A stretch of DNA of 42,118 bases from an uncultured Prochlorococcus sp. (GCA_902571335.1 CACGBT010000013.1:1-42118), one strand, 5' to 3'. Positions 8,771-18,470 are shown, counted from the first letter of the stretch. The notes: generated by a model from the sequence alone, not told the origin. Program-made: numbers and translations.

Positions 8771-8842
8771 ATAAGTTAAAACTTAATTAATCAATATCCT
8801 ATTATGGATAAAGATGCATGTTTTACTGCAGACATTAAAATT

Positions 8843-8858
8843 TTTATCTTAAGATAAA
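8843..8858. repeat. 16-bp perfect palindrome in divergent promoter region
   Basis: TTTATCTTAAGATAAA reads the same on both strands and lies 20 bases before the TTG start of the M32 carboxypeptidase, in the gap shared with the yjbQ-like gene. It could be a dimeric regulator site or a chance AT-rich palindrome. No -10/-35 pair was placed with confidence beside it. Confidence 0.4.
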
Positions 8859-8878
8859 TTTAATTTCCATTTAAATCT

Positions 8879-10384
8879 TTGGCTGAAACTCATTGGAATA
8901 ATCTGGGTGCTTACCTTAAAGAAACACAAATATTAGGTTCAATCCAAAATACACTTTATTGGGATCAGAATACTGGAATGCCAAAGAAAGGTGCTTCTTG
9001 GAGGTCTGAACAACTTACTTATATTGCAAAAGTATTGCATGAAAGAAATTCTTCCGAGGAATTTTCTAATTTAATACAATCTGCTAAAAATGAACTAGCA
9101 GATATTCAACGAAATTCCGATAATCAACTTTTCATAAAAGATAAAGAAAGAAATATTAGTCTTTTATTGAAGGAATTTAATAGAGAAAGAAATTTAGATC
9201 CTAAATTAGTTGAGTCTCTAGCAAAGGCAAAATCTAAAGGGTATGAAAGCTGGCAAGAAGCTAAGGAAAAATCAGATTTTAAAATTTTTCTTCCTTTCTT
9301 TGAAGAATTAGTTAAATTGCGGATTGAAGAGGCAAAGCAAATATCAGATCAATATTCACCATGGGAAACTTTAGCCCAACCCTTTGAGCCTCAATTAACT
9401 TTAATGTGGCTGAACAAAATGTTTCAGCCTTTGAAAGAGACTCTCCCAGAGTTGATTAGAGGGATTAATAAATCCAAGAAATATCACTGGGATTTGAGTC
9501 CAGAATCTCAACATAATTTATGTTCTCAATTACTTGATGAGTTTGGGAGAGATAAAGATCTAGTTGTTGTTGGTAAATCTCCCCATCCTTTTTCGATTAC
9601 ATTAGGGCCTAATGATTACAGGATTACGACAAGAATTGTTGAAGGTGAACCATTATCAAGTTTTTTAGCAACTGCGCATGAGTGGGGGCATTCTATTTAT
9701 GAGCAGGGTTTGCCATCTCAAAGTCATCAATGGTTTGCTTGGCCTTTAGGTCAAGCAACCTCTATGGGTATTCATGAAAGTCAATCTTTATTTTGGGAAA
9801 ATAGAATAGTTAAATCCAAATCTTTTTCAAAAAGATTTTTTAACAAATTTGTTTCGGCTGGATGTTATCTTAATAATTATTTAGAACTATGGAAATCTAT
9901 TAATCATTTGGAAGCAGGATTTAATAGGGTTGAAGCGGATGAATTGACTTATGGCTTACACATATTAATAAGAACCGAACTTGAAATAGATTTAATTGAA
10001 AGAGGGTTACCTGCTGAAGATATTCCAACAGAATGGAATAAAAGATATGATGAACTCTTAGGAATTAAACCATCTAATGATTCAGAAGGTTGTCTTCAAG
10101 ATGTTCATTGGAGTGAAGGGGCGTTTGGATATTTCCCCTCATATTTGTTAGGACATGTTATAAGTGCGCAAATATCTTCTCAAATGGAAAGAGACATAGG
10201 TTTGATTGACAACTTAATTGAAAATGGTGAATATCAAAAGATCATCTTTTGGTTAAAAAATAATATACATAAATATGGTAGATCAGTTAATTGTATGGAG
10301 TTGGTAAGAGCTGTAACAAATGAAGAACTATCGCCAAACTATTTTATTAATCATTTAAGGTCTAAAATAAATGATTTTTGCTGA
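8879..10384 (+). CDS. M32-family metallocarboxypeptidase (Taq carboxypeptidase type)
   Basis: Cytoplasmic zinc carboxypeptidase of 501 residues, the usual length. The zinc motif HEWGH lies at 267-271 in ATAHEWGHSIYEQG, and the third ligand is Glu300 in GIHESQSLFWEN. Other family hallmarks are YWDQNTGMP near the N-terminus (28-35), SPHPF (234-238) and DYRITTRI (246-253). These enzymes remove C-terminal residues broadly and probably serve in peptide turnover. The start is TTG at 8879, since the N-terminal alignment block begins almost at once. It is divergent from the yjbQ-like gene and followed after about 60 bases by a pyrophosphatase gene on the same strand. Confidence 0.95.
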   Translation: MAETHWNNLGAYLKETQILGSIQNTLYWDQNTGMPKKGASWRSEQLTYIAKVLHERNSSEEFSNLIQSAKNELADIQRNSDNQLFIKDKERNISLLLKEFNRERNLDPKLVESLAKAKSKGYESWQEAKEKSDFKIFLPFFEELVKLRIEEAKQISDQYSPWETLAQPFEPQLTLMWLNKMFQPLKETLPELIRGINKSKKYHWDLSPESQHNLCSQLLDEFGRDKDLVVVGKSPHPFSITLGPNDYRITTRIVEGEPLSSFLATAHEWGHSIYEQGLPSQSHQWFAWPLGQATSMGIHESQSLFWENRIVKSKSFSKRFFNKFVSAGCYLNNYLELWKSINHLEAGFNRVEADELTYGLHILIRTELEIDLIERGLPAEDIPTEWNKRYDELLGIKPSNDSEGCLQDVHWSEGAFGYFPSYLLGHVISAQISSQMERDIGLIDNLIENGEYQKIIFWLKNNIHKYGRSVNCMELVRAVTNEELSPNYFINHLRSKINDFC

Positions 10385-10447
10385 AACATTACTTTTAAAG
10401 AATTTGGTTAGGTGTGAGGATGTAAGATAAACAAAAATAATTTCTTG

Positions 10448-11035
10448 ATGGCAAATCTAAATCAGCCCCCAAGCAGGGTTACCCCAAATTTATTGCACAT
10501 ACTAAATGCTTTCACTGACAACTCAAATACAATAATAAACACTATTGTTGAATTGAACTCTAATACCATAAATAAATATGAATTAATTACAGAAACGGGC
10601 CATCTTAAACTTGATAGGGTAGGTTATTCATCACTTGCGTATCCTTTTGCTTATGGATGTATTCCAAGGACATGGGATGAAGATGGAGATCCGCTTGATG
10701 TGGAAATTGTGGGGGTAACTGAGCCATTGATACCAGGATCTATTGTGGAAGCAAGGATTATTGGGGTGATGAAATTTGATGATGGTGGAGAGGTCGATGA
10801 TAAGGTAATAGCGGTTCTCGCAGATGATAAAAGAATGGATCATATCTCAAGTTATGAAGACCTTGGAGATCATTGGTTAAAAGAAACAAAGTATTATTGG
10901 GAGCACTACAAAGATCTAAAAAAACCAGGAACATGTAATGTTAATGGTTTTTTTGGGATAGAAGAAGCTGTTAAAGTGATTAAAGATTGTGAAGAGAGAT
11001 ACAAAAAAGAAATTGATCCTAAATTAGTAAATTAA
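10448..11035 (+). CDS. ppa: Family I inorganic pyrophosphatase, intact but divergent type
   Basis: Soluble enzyme that hydrolyses pyrophosphate released by biosynthesis. With the ATG at 10448 (a TTG lies one codon earlier) it has 195 residues. The active site looks complete: NKYE (Lys43, Glu45), LDRVG, the signature DEDGDPLD with Asp79, Asp81 and Asp84, the FDDGGEVDDK metal cluster (Asp111/112, Asp117/118, Lys119) and HYKDLK (Tyr154-Lys155). It does not closely resemble the usual cyanobacterial Ppa; YPFAYGCIP replaces the common YPYDYGFIP-like block. A second, catalytically altered homologue lies at 25774-26328, so this copy is probably the working enzyme. It converges on hemC with a 6-base gap. 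Confidence 0.93.
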   Translation: MANLNQPPSRVTPNLLHILNAFTDNSNTIINTIVELNSNTINKYELITETGHLKLDRVGYSSLAYPFAYGCIPRTWDEDGDPLDVEIVGVTEPLIPGSIVEARIIGVMKFDDGGEVDDKVIAVLADDKRMDHISSYEDLGDHWLKETKYYWEHYKDLKKPGTCNVNGFFGIEEAVKVIKDCEERYKKEIDPKLVN

Positions 11036-11041
11036 CTAATT

Positions 11042-11992
11042 TTATTTTTCTCTAAATTTTTCAAATATTTCGCTTAGTATTTCTTCAGCACCTTGCTGCT
11101 TTAATTTTTTAGCTAGTTCTTTGCCTACTTCTTCGGGATCATTAATATTGCCAATATATTGATCTTTAATAAGCCTTTCTCCATCAAGAGATGCAACCAT
11201 ACCAGTAAGGCAAAGTTGTTCATTCTGAATTTTACTATTCACACCTATTGGGACTTGGCATCCACCTTCAAGCTCTCTTAAAAAAGCCCTTTCAGCCAGA
11301 CATCTTTGACTAGTGGGTTTATCTTCTAAGATATTTATAATTTCTAAAACTTTTTTATCATCAGATTTACATTCAATGCCTAGAGCTCCTTGGCCAACGG
11401 CATGAAGGGAAATCTCACTTGGTATAATCTGGTGAATTCTTGATTCAAAGCCTAATCTCTTTAAACCAGCGGCCGCAAGAATTATACAATCAAATTCTCC
11501 TGCATCTAATTTTTCAATTCTTGTAATAACATTTCCCCTGATATCTTTGAAAACAAGATGTGGGTACTTATTTCTTAATTGTGCAAGTCTTCTTAGTGAG
11601 CTTGTTCCAACAATTGAACCATCAGGTAAAGTTTCTAATTTATAACAGTAATTTTTTTTGCTTACTACTAAAGCATCTGCAGGATCTTCCCTTTTTGTAA
11701 TGCATCCTAATTTAAGGCCATTAGGCAAATTGGTTGGTAAATCTTTCAGAGAATGAACTGCTATGTCAGCATGGCCTACTAGCATTTGTGCTTCAAGTTC
11801 TTTTGTAAATAAGCCTTTATCACCTATTTTTGCTAAGGCTACATCAAGAATTTTGTCTCCTTGAGTTGCCATGGCCTCAACGGAAACCTCTAAATTGGGA
11901 ATATTTTTTTCTAGTTGATCTTTAACCCATAAAGTTTGAACCATGGCTAGTTTACTTCTCCTACTAGCTATTTTCAGTTTAAAATTAGTCAT
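11042..11992 (-). CDS. hemC: Porphobilinogen deaminase (hydroxymethylbilane synthase)
   Basis: Joins four porphobilinogen molecules into hydroxymethylbilane, on the route to heme, chlorophyll and cobamides. Its 316 residues match the family. Seen: the N-terminal [12 protein letters not shown] (8-19), the catalytic aspartate in VHSLKDLP (Asp84), the substrate-binding arginines in [11 protein letters not shown] (130-140) and DIRGNV (150-155), and the dipyrromethane-cofactor cysteine in EGGCQVPIG (Cys245). ATG start at 11992. It lies downstream of rpoD on the same strand with a 96-base gap, so it may share its transcript or use its own promoter there. Confidence 0.97.
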   Translation of the reverse strand: MTNFKLKIASRRSKLAMVQTLWVKDQLEKNIPNLEVSVEAMATQGDKILDVALAKIGDKGLFTKELEAQMLVGHADIAVHSLKDLPTNLPNGLKLGCITKREDPADALVVSKKNYCYKLETLPDGSIVGTSSLRRLAQLRNKYPHLVFKDIRGNVITRIEKLDAGEFDCIILAAAGLKRLGFESRIHQIIPSEISLHAVGQGALGIECKSDDKKVLEIINILEDKPTSQRCLAERAFLRELEGGCQVPIGVNSKIQNEQLCLTGMVASLDGERLIKDQYIGNINDPEEVGKELAKKLKQQGAEEILSEIFEKFREK

Positions 11993-12088
11993 TAAATATA
12001 ATTAAGAGTTTGGATTAAAATTAAGTCGAATTTATTTTAAGCTATTCTTTTGCAACTTTCCAAAGCTGAAAATTATATTTAACTATTT

Positions 12089-13267
12089 TTATTTTATATA
12101 TTCTTTTAAAACCCCATTTCGATTTGGATGTCTCAGCTTTCTAAGAGCTTTAGCTTCTATTTGTCTGATTCTTTCTCTTGTTACATCAAAAATCTGTCCT
12201 ATTTCTTCAAGAGTTTTCATTCTGCCGTCATCAATTCCATATCTCAACCTGAGTACATCTCTTTCTCTTGGACTGAGAGTCGCTAAAACTCCTTCTAAAT
12301 CTTCTCTTAATAAAGTTTTAGAAACATCTTGCTCTGGATTTTCTATGTCAGCCTCTATGAAGTCTCCAAGTCTTGAGTCTTCTTCTTTACCTATTGGAGT
12401 TTCTAAAGAAATAGGTAGCTGAGCACTTTTTGCTATAAATCTTAATTTTTCAATTGTCATTTCCATACTCTCAGCTATTTCTTCTTCACTAGGTTTTCTT
12501 CCAAATTCTTGACTAAGAACCTTTGTGGTTTTTTTAATTCTGGAAATTGTCTCATATAAGTGAACTGGTAATCTAATAGTCCTACTTTGGTCTGCAATAG
12601 CTCTAGTAATGGCTTGGCGAATCCACCAAGTAGCATAAGTAGAGAATTTATAACCTTTTTCATGGTCAAATTTTTCCGCTGCCCTAATCAGACCCAAACT
12701 TCCTTCTTGTATTAAATCTTGAAATGATAATCCTCTATTCATATATTTTTTCGCAATCGAAACAACTAATCTTAAATTTGATTGAACCATTTTTTCTTTA
12801 GCTCTTCTCCCTAAAAGAAGTCTTCTTCTGAATTTGGAAAGAGGCATATCTATTAATTCAGCCCATTCCCTAACAGATGGAAAATGACCTTTTTCCGATT
12901 CATATTGAGTTGCTAGCTCTTCTAATTGAAGTAGGTCAGCAATTTTTCTTGCGAGTTCAATTTCTTCATCTGGTCTTAAAAGTCTAATCCGTCCAATTTC
13001 TTGCAGATAAACTCTTATTGAATCTTCAGTGTATAAACCTTTTGGCCCTAACTTTACGTTACCAAGCCCTTTATCTTCATCCTCAGAATCACCAAATTCA
13101 TTATTATTTTCTATGGCACTGTTGTTTAAATCAGGAGCTGAATGCGAATCTTGACTATTATTACTAACTTCTTCAACTACTGTTTCTAAATTATTATTAA
13201 TTTTTTTGTTAATCTTTTTTTGGGAACTGGGCTTAGAATTCTTCGATTCAGCTGCGACTGGACACAT
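12089..13267 (-). CDS. rpoD: Principal RNA polymerase sigma factor (group 1, SigA/RpoD)
   Basis: Primary sigma-70 factor directing most transcription. After a low-complexity Ser/Asn/Asp-rich N-terminus (about 1-70) come region 1.2 ([16 protein letters not shown], about 82-97), region 2 including [20 protein letters not shown] (182-201) and [19 protein letters not shown] (211-229) for core binding and -10 recognition, region 3 (about 240-315) and the region 4 helix-turn-helix for -35 recognition ([20 protein letters not shown], 352-371). At 392 residues it is typical of cyanobacterial SigA, without the long region 1.1 of proteobacteria. The ATG at 13267 has a strong Shine-Dalgarno AAGGAG (13279-13274) six bases upstream, unusually good for this window. 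Confidence 0.97.
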   Translation of the reverse strand: MCPVAAESKNSKPSSQKKINKKINNNLETVVEEVSNNSQDSHSAPDLNNSAIENNNEFGDSEDEDKGLGNVKLGPKGLYTEDSIRVYLQEIGRIRLLRPDEEIELARKIADLLQLEELATQYESEKGHFPSVREWAELIDMPLSKFRRRLLLGRRAKEKMVQSNLRLVVSIAKKYMNRGLSFQDLIQEGSLGLIRAAEKFDHEKGYKFSTYATWWIRQAITRAIADQSRTIRLPVHLYETISRIKKTTKVLSQEFGRKPSEEEIAESMEMTIEKLRFIAKSAQLPISLETPIGKEEDSRLGDFIEADIENPEQDVSKTLLREDLEGVLATLSPRERDVLRLRYGIDDGRMKTLEEIGQIFDVTRERIRQIEAKALRKLRHPNRNGVLKEYIK

Positions 13268-13403
13268 GATTGACTCCTTTCTACGGTGAATTTAACTAGA
13301 TTAAATTTTATTTAGGGCTAATTTGTACATTTAGTAGTAAATTTCCCCGTTAATTTGTAAAAGAACTTTTTCAGGTATTTGAATAAAAAAGTTTTTTAAA
13401 CTG

Positions 13404-13431
13404 TTGAAAAATTTAAATAGTGCTATAGATT
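13404..13431 (+). promoter_or_regulatory. Possible promoter for the small frame and priA; rest of the rpoD-priA gap
   Basis: The 13268-13591 gap between the divergent rpoD and priA is one of the longest in the window. On the plus strand TTGAAA (13404-13409) precedes TAGATT (13426-13431) by 16 bases; an extended -10 TGCTATAGA overlaps it (13421-13429). A start near 13438 would leave about 10 bases before a possible TTG start at 13449. The rpoD-proximal part (13268-13400) is AT-rich and must hold the rpoD promoter, but I could not place it clearly. No RNA gene was recognised. Confidence 0.35.
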
Positions 13432-13448
13432 ACCTAAAGTAAAAAGTC

Positions 13449-13595
13449 TTGGGATTTCTCAGACAGGCAGATCATTTTTTTGAATTTTCAGTCAATGATC
13501 AAAGCTTCATGTCTCCCTTAAGAGCAGGATACTTACAATGTGCAAAAAACACTTTGTGGAATGTTCAACAATCCAATACTAAGAAAAAGTTTTGA
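13449..13595 (+). CDS. Possible small protein or leader upstream of priA
   Basis: An unannotated-looking 48-codon frame runs from a TTG at 13449 to TGA at 13593-13595; an internal ATG at 13509 would give 28 residues. The product resembles a real protein rather than random AT-rich sequence, with FLRQADHFFEFSVNDQ followed by MSPLRAGYLQCAKNTLWNVQ. Its stop overlaps the priA TTG start in TTGA, the same overlap seen at frr/34744 and 26325-26328, which hints at translational coupling. I recognise no family. It could be a true small gene, a leader peptide or chance; comparison among related genomes would decide. Confidence 0.4.
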   Translation: MGFLRQADHFFEFSVNDQSFMSPLRAGYLQCAKNTLWNVQQSNTKKKF

Positions 13596-15868
13596 AGCCG
13601 GCAAGTAATCAGTTACTAAATATCTCCTACAAATTGGAAATTTTGCTTGATATAGGAAGTAGTAATGAAAGCTTTTACTATTTAGATGGAAATAATCTTG
13701 GTGCAGAAGTTGGGGATATTGTAAGTGTGAGGCTAAGAGGGAGATTATTGAATGGGTTGGTAATCTCCCAAAAAAACTTTTCGAAAATTAATAAAGATGA
13801 ATCAAATATTATTGGAGGTAAAAGAATAAGATATTTGTTTGTTGAAAGTATTTTGCAGAAAAAAATAATTGATGACTCTTGGAGAGAATTGATAGACTCC
13901 CTAGCCTCTTTTTATATGGTTAGTAATTTAAAAATGTTTAAAACTGCATTTCCTCCTGGCTGGATTGGTAAATATAAAAATTTCTCTAAAGGTTTAAAAG
14001 ATCAAATATGGATTGAAACTAAAAAAGAATTTGATATTAAGAAAAATGGATTAACCAAAAAAGAATTTTTTTTAATGGATACTTTATCTAAAAAAGGCAA
14101 TTGGCAAAGTGAATTAATAAAGTCTGGTTTTAATTACTCACTAATCAACTCAATGGTTAGTAAAAATTATCTTGCTAAATCTAAAAGAAAAAAAAATATA
14201 AATAGTAAATTAAATTCCTTTCTAAAAGATCATATCGCAACGAAAAAACCAAATCTTACAAATGAGCAAAAAATTGCATTTCAAAAATTTCAAACAATGA
14301 AACCAGGAGATGCATTACTTCTTTGGGGCGAAACAGGTTCAGGTAAAACAGAAGTGTATATGAGAATTGCTGAAGATCAATTCCTTAAGAAAAAAAGTTG
14401 TTTGATACTAGCCCCAGAAATTGGATTAATTCCTCAACTTATTGATAGGTTTAGTAGGCGATTTAATAATGTCGTTTACGAATATCATAGTAATTGTTCT
14501 CCCGATCATAGAACTTTAGTTTGGAAGAAAATTATTAATGCTAATGAACCTTTAATAGTAATAGGTACAAGGTCGGCAGTTTTTCTTCCAATCAGAAATC
14601 TGGGATTAATAATAATGGATGAAGAACATGATGTTTCTTATAAGCAAGATAGTCCTATGCCTTGCTATGACGCTAGAGAGATTGCTATTGAAATAGTAAA
14701 AAGGAATTCTGCAAAGTTAATTCTTGGGAGTGCAACCCCATCAATGAAGACTTGGAAAAAGTGTATTTTTGAAAGGAATTTTAAATTGGTAAGAATGATT
14801 CAAAGGATATCCAGTAATGAGACTCCTGAAATAAAAATTATTGATATGCGGGATGAGTTCAAGAAGGGAAATATGAAAATTTTTTCCAATGAACTATTAC
14901 AATTGCTTCCTCAACTACGCTTAAAAAAAGAGCAAGCAATAATTTTGATCCCTAGGAGGGGGCATAGTGGATTTTTAAGTTGTAGAAATTGCGGATATTT
15001 AATAAATTGCCCCAACTGTGACGTTCCTTTATCAGTTCATCTCGGATCACAAGGAAAAAAATGGTTAAGGTGTCATTGGTGTGATCATAAATCAAGATTG
15101 ATCAATCGTTGCCCAGATTGTCATTCAACTGCTTTCAAACCTTTTGGAATTGGTACGCAAAGGGTAATAGAGTTTTTAAATGAAGAATTTCCTGACTTAA
15201 CAGTACTTCGCTTTGATAGAGATACAACTTCAGGAAAGAATGGTCATAGAGATATTCTTTCAAAGTTTTCTAAAGGTGATGCAGATATTCTTGTCGGTAC
15301 TCAGATGTTGGCAAAAGGTATTGACATCCCCAATATTACTCTTTCAGTAGTTATTGCAGCAGATGGGTTGCTTCATCGCCCAGATATTTCAGCAGAAGAA
15401 AAATCATTACAATTATTTTTGCAAGTAGCAGGAAGGGCCGGCAGGGCACAAAAAAAAGGGAAAGTAATTTTTCAAACATATAAACCTAACCACCCGGTGA
15501 TTTCGTATCTTCAAAAAAGAGATTATGAAAGATTCTTAATTGAAAACTCGAGATTGAGAAAGGATGCTAATTTATTTCCATTTTGCACAATTTGCCTACT
15601 TAAATTATCAGGTGAAAATTATGAATTAACTGAGTCAATTGCAATAAAATTAGCAAAATATCTACTCAGTTTTTGTGAGAAAAAGAACTGGAAATTAATT
15701 GGTCCTGCCCCTAGTTTAATAGCTAAAGTCGGTAAAAAATTTAGATGGCAGATATTAATACATGGCCCTGAAGGAACAAAGATACCTTTACCTGATAGAT
15801 CAATATTATGGAAACTTATTCCAAAAAATGTTTTTTTAACAATAGATGTTAATCCAGCAGAGTTGTAA
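13592..15868 (+). CDS. priA: Primosomal protein N' (PriA replication-restart helicase)
   Basis: Superfamily 2 helicase that reloads the replisome at stalled forks. At 758 residues it carries an N-terminal fork-binding domain (about 1-210), the helicase core with Walker A GETGSGKT (246-253) and DEEH box (343-346), the motif GSATPS (379-384), and a zinc-binding insertion with eight cysteines (464, 467, 473, 476, 494, 497, 507, 510), followed by QVAGRAGRA. The TTG start at 13592 is forced: an in-frame TAA lies at 13580-13582. It overlaps the stop of a possible small frame. Its last base abuts the convergent DUF3153 gene with no gap. Identification is secure. Confidence 0.97.
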   Translation: MKPASNQLLNISYKLEILLDIGSSNESFYYLDGNNLGAEVGDIVSVRLRGRLLNGLVISQKNFSKINKDESNIIGGKRIRYLFVESILQKKIIDDSWRELIDSLASFYMVSNLKMFKTAFPPGWIGKYKNFSKGLKDQIWIETKKEFDIKKNGLTKKEFFLMDTLSKKGNWQSELIKSGFNYSLINSMVSKNYLAKSKRKKNINSKLNSFLKDHIATKKPNLTNEQKIAFQKFQTMKPGDALLLWGETGSGKTEVYMRIAEDQFLKKKSCLILAPEIGLIPQLIDRFSRRFNNVVYEYHSNCSPDHRTLVWKKIINANEPLIVIGTRSAVFLPIRNLGLIIMDEEHDVSYKQDSPMPCYDAREIAIEIVKRNSAKLILGSATPSMKTWKKCIFERNFKLVRMIQRISSNETPEIKIIDMRDEFKKGNMKIFSNELLQLLPQLRLKKEQAIILIPRRGHSGFLSCRNCGYLINCPNCDVPLSVHLGSQGKKWLRCHWCDHKSRLINRCPDCHSTAFKPFGIGTQRVIEFLNEEFPDLTVLRFDRDTTSGKNGHRDILSKFSKGDADILVGTQMLAKGIDIPNITLSVVIAADGLLHRPDISAEEKSLQLFLQVAGRAGRAQKKGKVIFQTYKPNHPVISYLQKRDYERFLIENSRLRKDANLFPFCTICLLKLSGENYELTESIAIKLAKYLLSFCEKKNWKLIGPAPSLIAKVGKKFRWQILIHGPEGTKIPLPDRSILWKLIPKNVFLTIDVNPAEL

Positions 15869-16978
15869 TTACTTTGATGGAAGTTGAGGTAAATCCGAAC
15901 CTAATTTAAATCTATAGAATCTTAATAAATAAGCCAATATTATAATTATTAAAATAATAGATATCCCAATCAAGAGTTTGTTGAGGCTCCAAAAAGAAAA
16001 TTCAAGACTATTTATCTGCCCTTGATTTAAATCCCAAATTATTAGATTTTTTGTGATTTCTAAATTTGAATTATTTTTATCGGTAAGGATAGCTTTATTA
16101 GGGTGAATAATTTTGAAAATCAGTTCTAAATTATCAATGCCTTTAATAGAATTTAGATCTAAATCTAACCTGTAAAAGTATTTTTTAAAAAAAATGAAGT
16201 TTTTTTGAGTAGTATTAATTTCTATATTTGTTGATTCTCCCGCTAACTCTCCAGCTGTATTTTGGGTGATTTTAAGAACTTGCTTTGTATCCTCTAAATT
16301 GAGATTTTTATGTTTCAAAGAAAAGGTTGATTCGTATTGTTCAATTTCTGCGTCAGGAAAAATATCTTTCATCTTTTCTTCAAATTTTAATTGCCAAGGA
16401 AATTTCTTTATGTATTTACTCTCTATCACTAAATTATTTGTTATTGAATCAAGTTCACTTAGATCAAGGGTATCCTCAATTTTTACGCAGCCACTTAAAA
16501 GTGGAATTAATAATAATAGTATTAAAAAAATGATCAGTGAAAAGCCTTTCTGAAAGGGTTTTGTTTCACCAGTTGGTGTCTCAGTTACATTAATAAATTT
16601 TTTTTTCTTCAATACTTCTCCTTTTTTGCGCAGTGAGTTAAGAGATTTTTTATTGAGTGATGGGTCGCTTTCAAACTGTAAGTTCCAATTTTCTGGCTTT
16701 TTAATGTCAGGAGAGTCTATAACTTCCATCAAATATTTTGCATTTTCTCTCGTCTTATTATCGTAAGATTTTAGAAGTTCTTTACAAAACCTTTTAGCCT
16801 CCTCCCTTTTATTGATACCACATAGAGCAGTAATTAAGATTGTTCTTAAATTCACTCCCTCTTTGCTTGATAAAGGAAATAATTCGATTATGGGCAAAAG
16901 AAATTCAATGCAATAATGATACTCACCTTTAGCTAAAGCAAGTTCTACTTTTTCTAAAACTTGCTCATAAGTTTTCAT
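15869..16978 (-). CDS. DUF3153-type membrane protein with soluble N-terminal extension
   Basis: A 369-residue protein of unknown function. The first 120 residues are helical and TPR-like (helix pairs with LALAKGEYHYCIEFLLP and KREEAKRFCKELL). A strongly hydrophobic helix ending in a lipobox-like LLSGC follows (about 147-164), then a beta-rich extracytoplasmic domain resembling cyanobacterial DUF3153, and a C-terminal membrane helix before a short basic tail. The lipobox-like cysteine is internal, so lipoprotein processing would split the protein; more likely this helix is an anchor. ATG start at 16978, only 3 bases after the argB stop, so the two are probably co-transcribed. Confidence 0.8.
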   Translation of the reverse strand: MKTYEQVLEKVELALAKGEYHYCIEFLLPIIELFPLSSKEGVNLRTILITALCGINKREEAKRFCKELLKSYDNKTRENAKYLMEVIDSPDIKKPENWNLQFESDPSLNKKSLNSLRKKGEVLKKKKFINVTETPTGETKPFQKGFSLIIFLILLLLIPLLSGCVKIEDTLDLSELDSITNNLVIESKYIKKFPWQLKFEEKMKDIFPDAEIEQYESTFSLKHKNLNLEDTKQVLKITQNTAGELAGESTNIEINTTQKNFIFFKKYFYRLDLDLNSIKGIDNLELIFKIIHPNKAILTDKNNSNLEITKNLIIWDLNQGQINSLEFSFWSLNKLLIGISIILIIIILAYLLRFYRFKLGSDLPQLPSK

Positions 16979-16981
16979 GGG

Positions 16982-17833
16982 TTAGGCGACTATCATTGTA
17001 CCTATTCCGGAATTTGTAAAAATCTCAAGAAGTAATGAATGTTCTATTCTTCCATCAATTATGTGAGCTGCTTTGACTCCTTGGGCTAAAGCTCTTATGC
17101 AGCATTCTGTCTTTGGAATCATACCTTCAGTCACAATTTTTTTATCAATAAAACCCCTTGCCTCTTTGAGATTAGTTTTTTCAACAAGACTATTTTTGTT
17201 ATCCTTTTCTTTTAAAATTCCTTGAGTATCAGTAAGAAGAATAAGTTTTTCTGCATTTATTGCAGCAGCAATTTCTCCAGCAACAAAATCTGCATTAATG
17301 TTATGGGAAATACCCTCCAAGGTTGATCCAATGCTAGAAATAATTGGGATGTATCCTTTAGAAATAAGAGGATCTAATATTTCAGGATTGATTTTTGTAA
17401 CCTCTCCCACTAACCCATGACTACCATCTCCTAGTTCTCTAGATTGAATTAAGTTGCCATCAAGACCTGATATTCCCACAGCTAAGGATCCAGTTTTATT
17501 AATCCCTTTTACAATTTGTTTGTTAACTCTACCCATTAGAACCATCTCGACAATTTCCATTGTTTTTTGATCAGTAATTCTTAATCCATTTTCGAATTTA
17601 GGAGATATTTCTAATTTCTTTAACCAATTATTAATCTCTGGTCCACCTCCATGAATTACTATCGGACAAACCCCAACGGTTGATAAAAGTGCGATGTCTC
17701 TAAAAAAAGCATTTTTTAAATTATCATTCTCCATAACAGAACCACCATACTTGATAACAATTTTTCTACCTGAGAAACTTTGTATATATGGAAGAGCTTC
17801 GCTTAATATTGATACTCTTTGAGAATCATTCAT
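16982..17833 (-). CDS. argB: Acetylglutamate kinase
   Basis: Phosphorylates N-acetylglutamate in arginine synthesis. In cyanobacteria it is the arginine-feedback step and is controlled by the PII protein. The 283 residues are complete. Seen: the phosphate-binding IKYGGSVM (27-34), HGGGPEIN (61-68), the arginine-site [18 protein letters not shown] and LLTDTQGIL. The C-terminal [21 protein letters not shown] stretch is typical of arginine-sensitive, hexameric forms. ATG start at 17833. It is upstream of the DUF3153 gene with a 3-base gap and downstream of the DUF2854 gene. Confidence 0.97.
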   Translation of the reverse strand: MNDSQRVSILSEALPYIQSFSGRKIVIKYGGSVMENDNLKNAFFRDIALLSTVGVCPIVIHGGGPEINNWLKKLEISPKFENGLRITDQKTMEIVEMVLMGRVNKQIVKGINKTGSLAVGISGLDGNLIQSRELGDGSHGLVGEVTKINPEILDPLISKGYIPIISSIGSTLEGISHNINADFVAGEIAAAINAEKLILLTDTQGILKEKDNKNSLVEKTNLKEARGFIDKKIVTEGMIPKTECCIRALAQGVKAAHIIDGRIEHSLLLEIFTNSGIGTMIVA

Positions 17834-17897
17834 TATTAAAATTCATTAAAACTTGATTGAATTGAGAAATTAGGTTTTTACAAATATATCCCTATAT

Positions 17898-18428
17898 TCA
17901 ATAAAAGAGAATAAAATCAAATTCTTTTTTATTATCGTCGATAATAAATTCTGATTCAAGACCTTTGACGAAAAACCTATTTAATCTTTCTTGTTTTTCA
18001 ATCCATTTTTCTAGAGGGACAGCGTTAAATTCGAAACGCATTCGGAGACCATTTTTTTCTTCCTTTGTAATTTCTTCTATTTCTTTTAATTGAGGGGGGT
18101 TATCCTCGTCCCACAAATTTAAAGATTCTAATGACGATTCAAGATGAGCTTTTATCCCATACCTCCATCTTGTAACATCTTTAACTAATGCTGTTAGTTC
18201 TTTTGGTCTATTAAATTTATTTGTCGCAAAATTTGTCTTGTCAAGTAATTGTACAGGAGGTATTTCAGAAGTCTTTAAGCCTAAGCCAATTAGGAAAATA
18301 GGTACTCCATAAAAAAAAGTAGGTACACTTAGATTCACTGAGTCTGTAAAATAAGCAGTCATTCCAACAAAAGCTAATATACCCCCAGCCGTTACGATTA
18401 AGTTTCCAGGCGATAAGTATTTCTTCAT
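17898..18428 (-). CDS. DUF2854 family membrane protein (cyanobacterial)
   Basis: A 176-residue protein with two adjacent membrane helices near the N-terminus (about 9-27 and 34-51, the second starting at VPTFFYGVPIFLIGLGL), then a soluble domain of about 120 residues. This layout and LSPGNLIVTAGGILAFVGMT match DUF2854, a family of cyanobacteria and plastids without an established function. ATG start at 18428. It is divergent from a 60-residue small gene, with 42 bases between the starts. Confidence 0.85.
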   Translation of the reverse strand: MKKYLSPGNLIVTAGGILAFVGMTAYFTDSVNLSVPTFFYGVPIFLIGLGLKTSEIPPVQLLDKTNFATNKFNRPKELTALVKDVTRWRYGIKAHLESSLESLNLWDEDNPPQLKEIEEITKEEKNGLRMRFEFNAVPLEKWIEKQERLNRFFVKGLESEFIIDDNKKEFDFILFY

Positions 18429-18470
18429 TTTGATTTAGTAGAATGAGTTTTAAATGGGCTAACAAGTATT

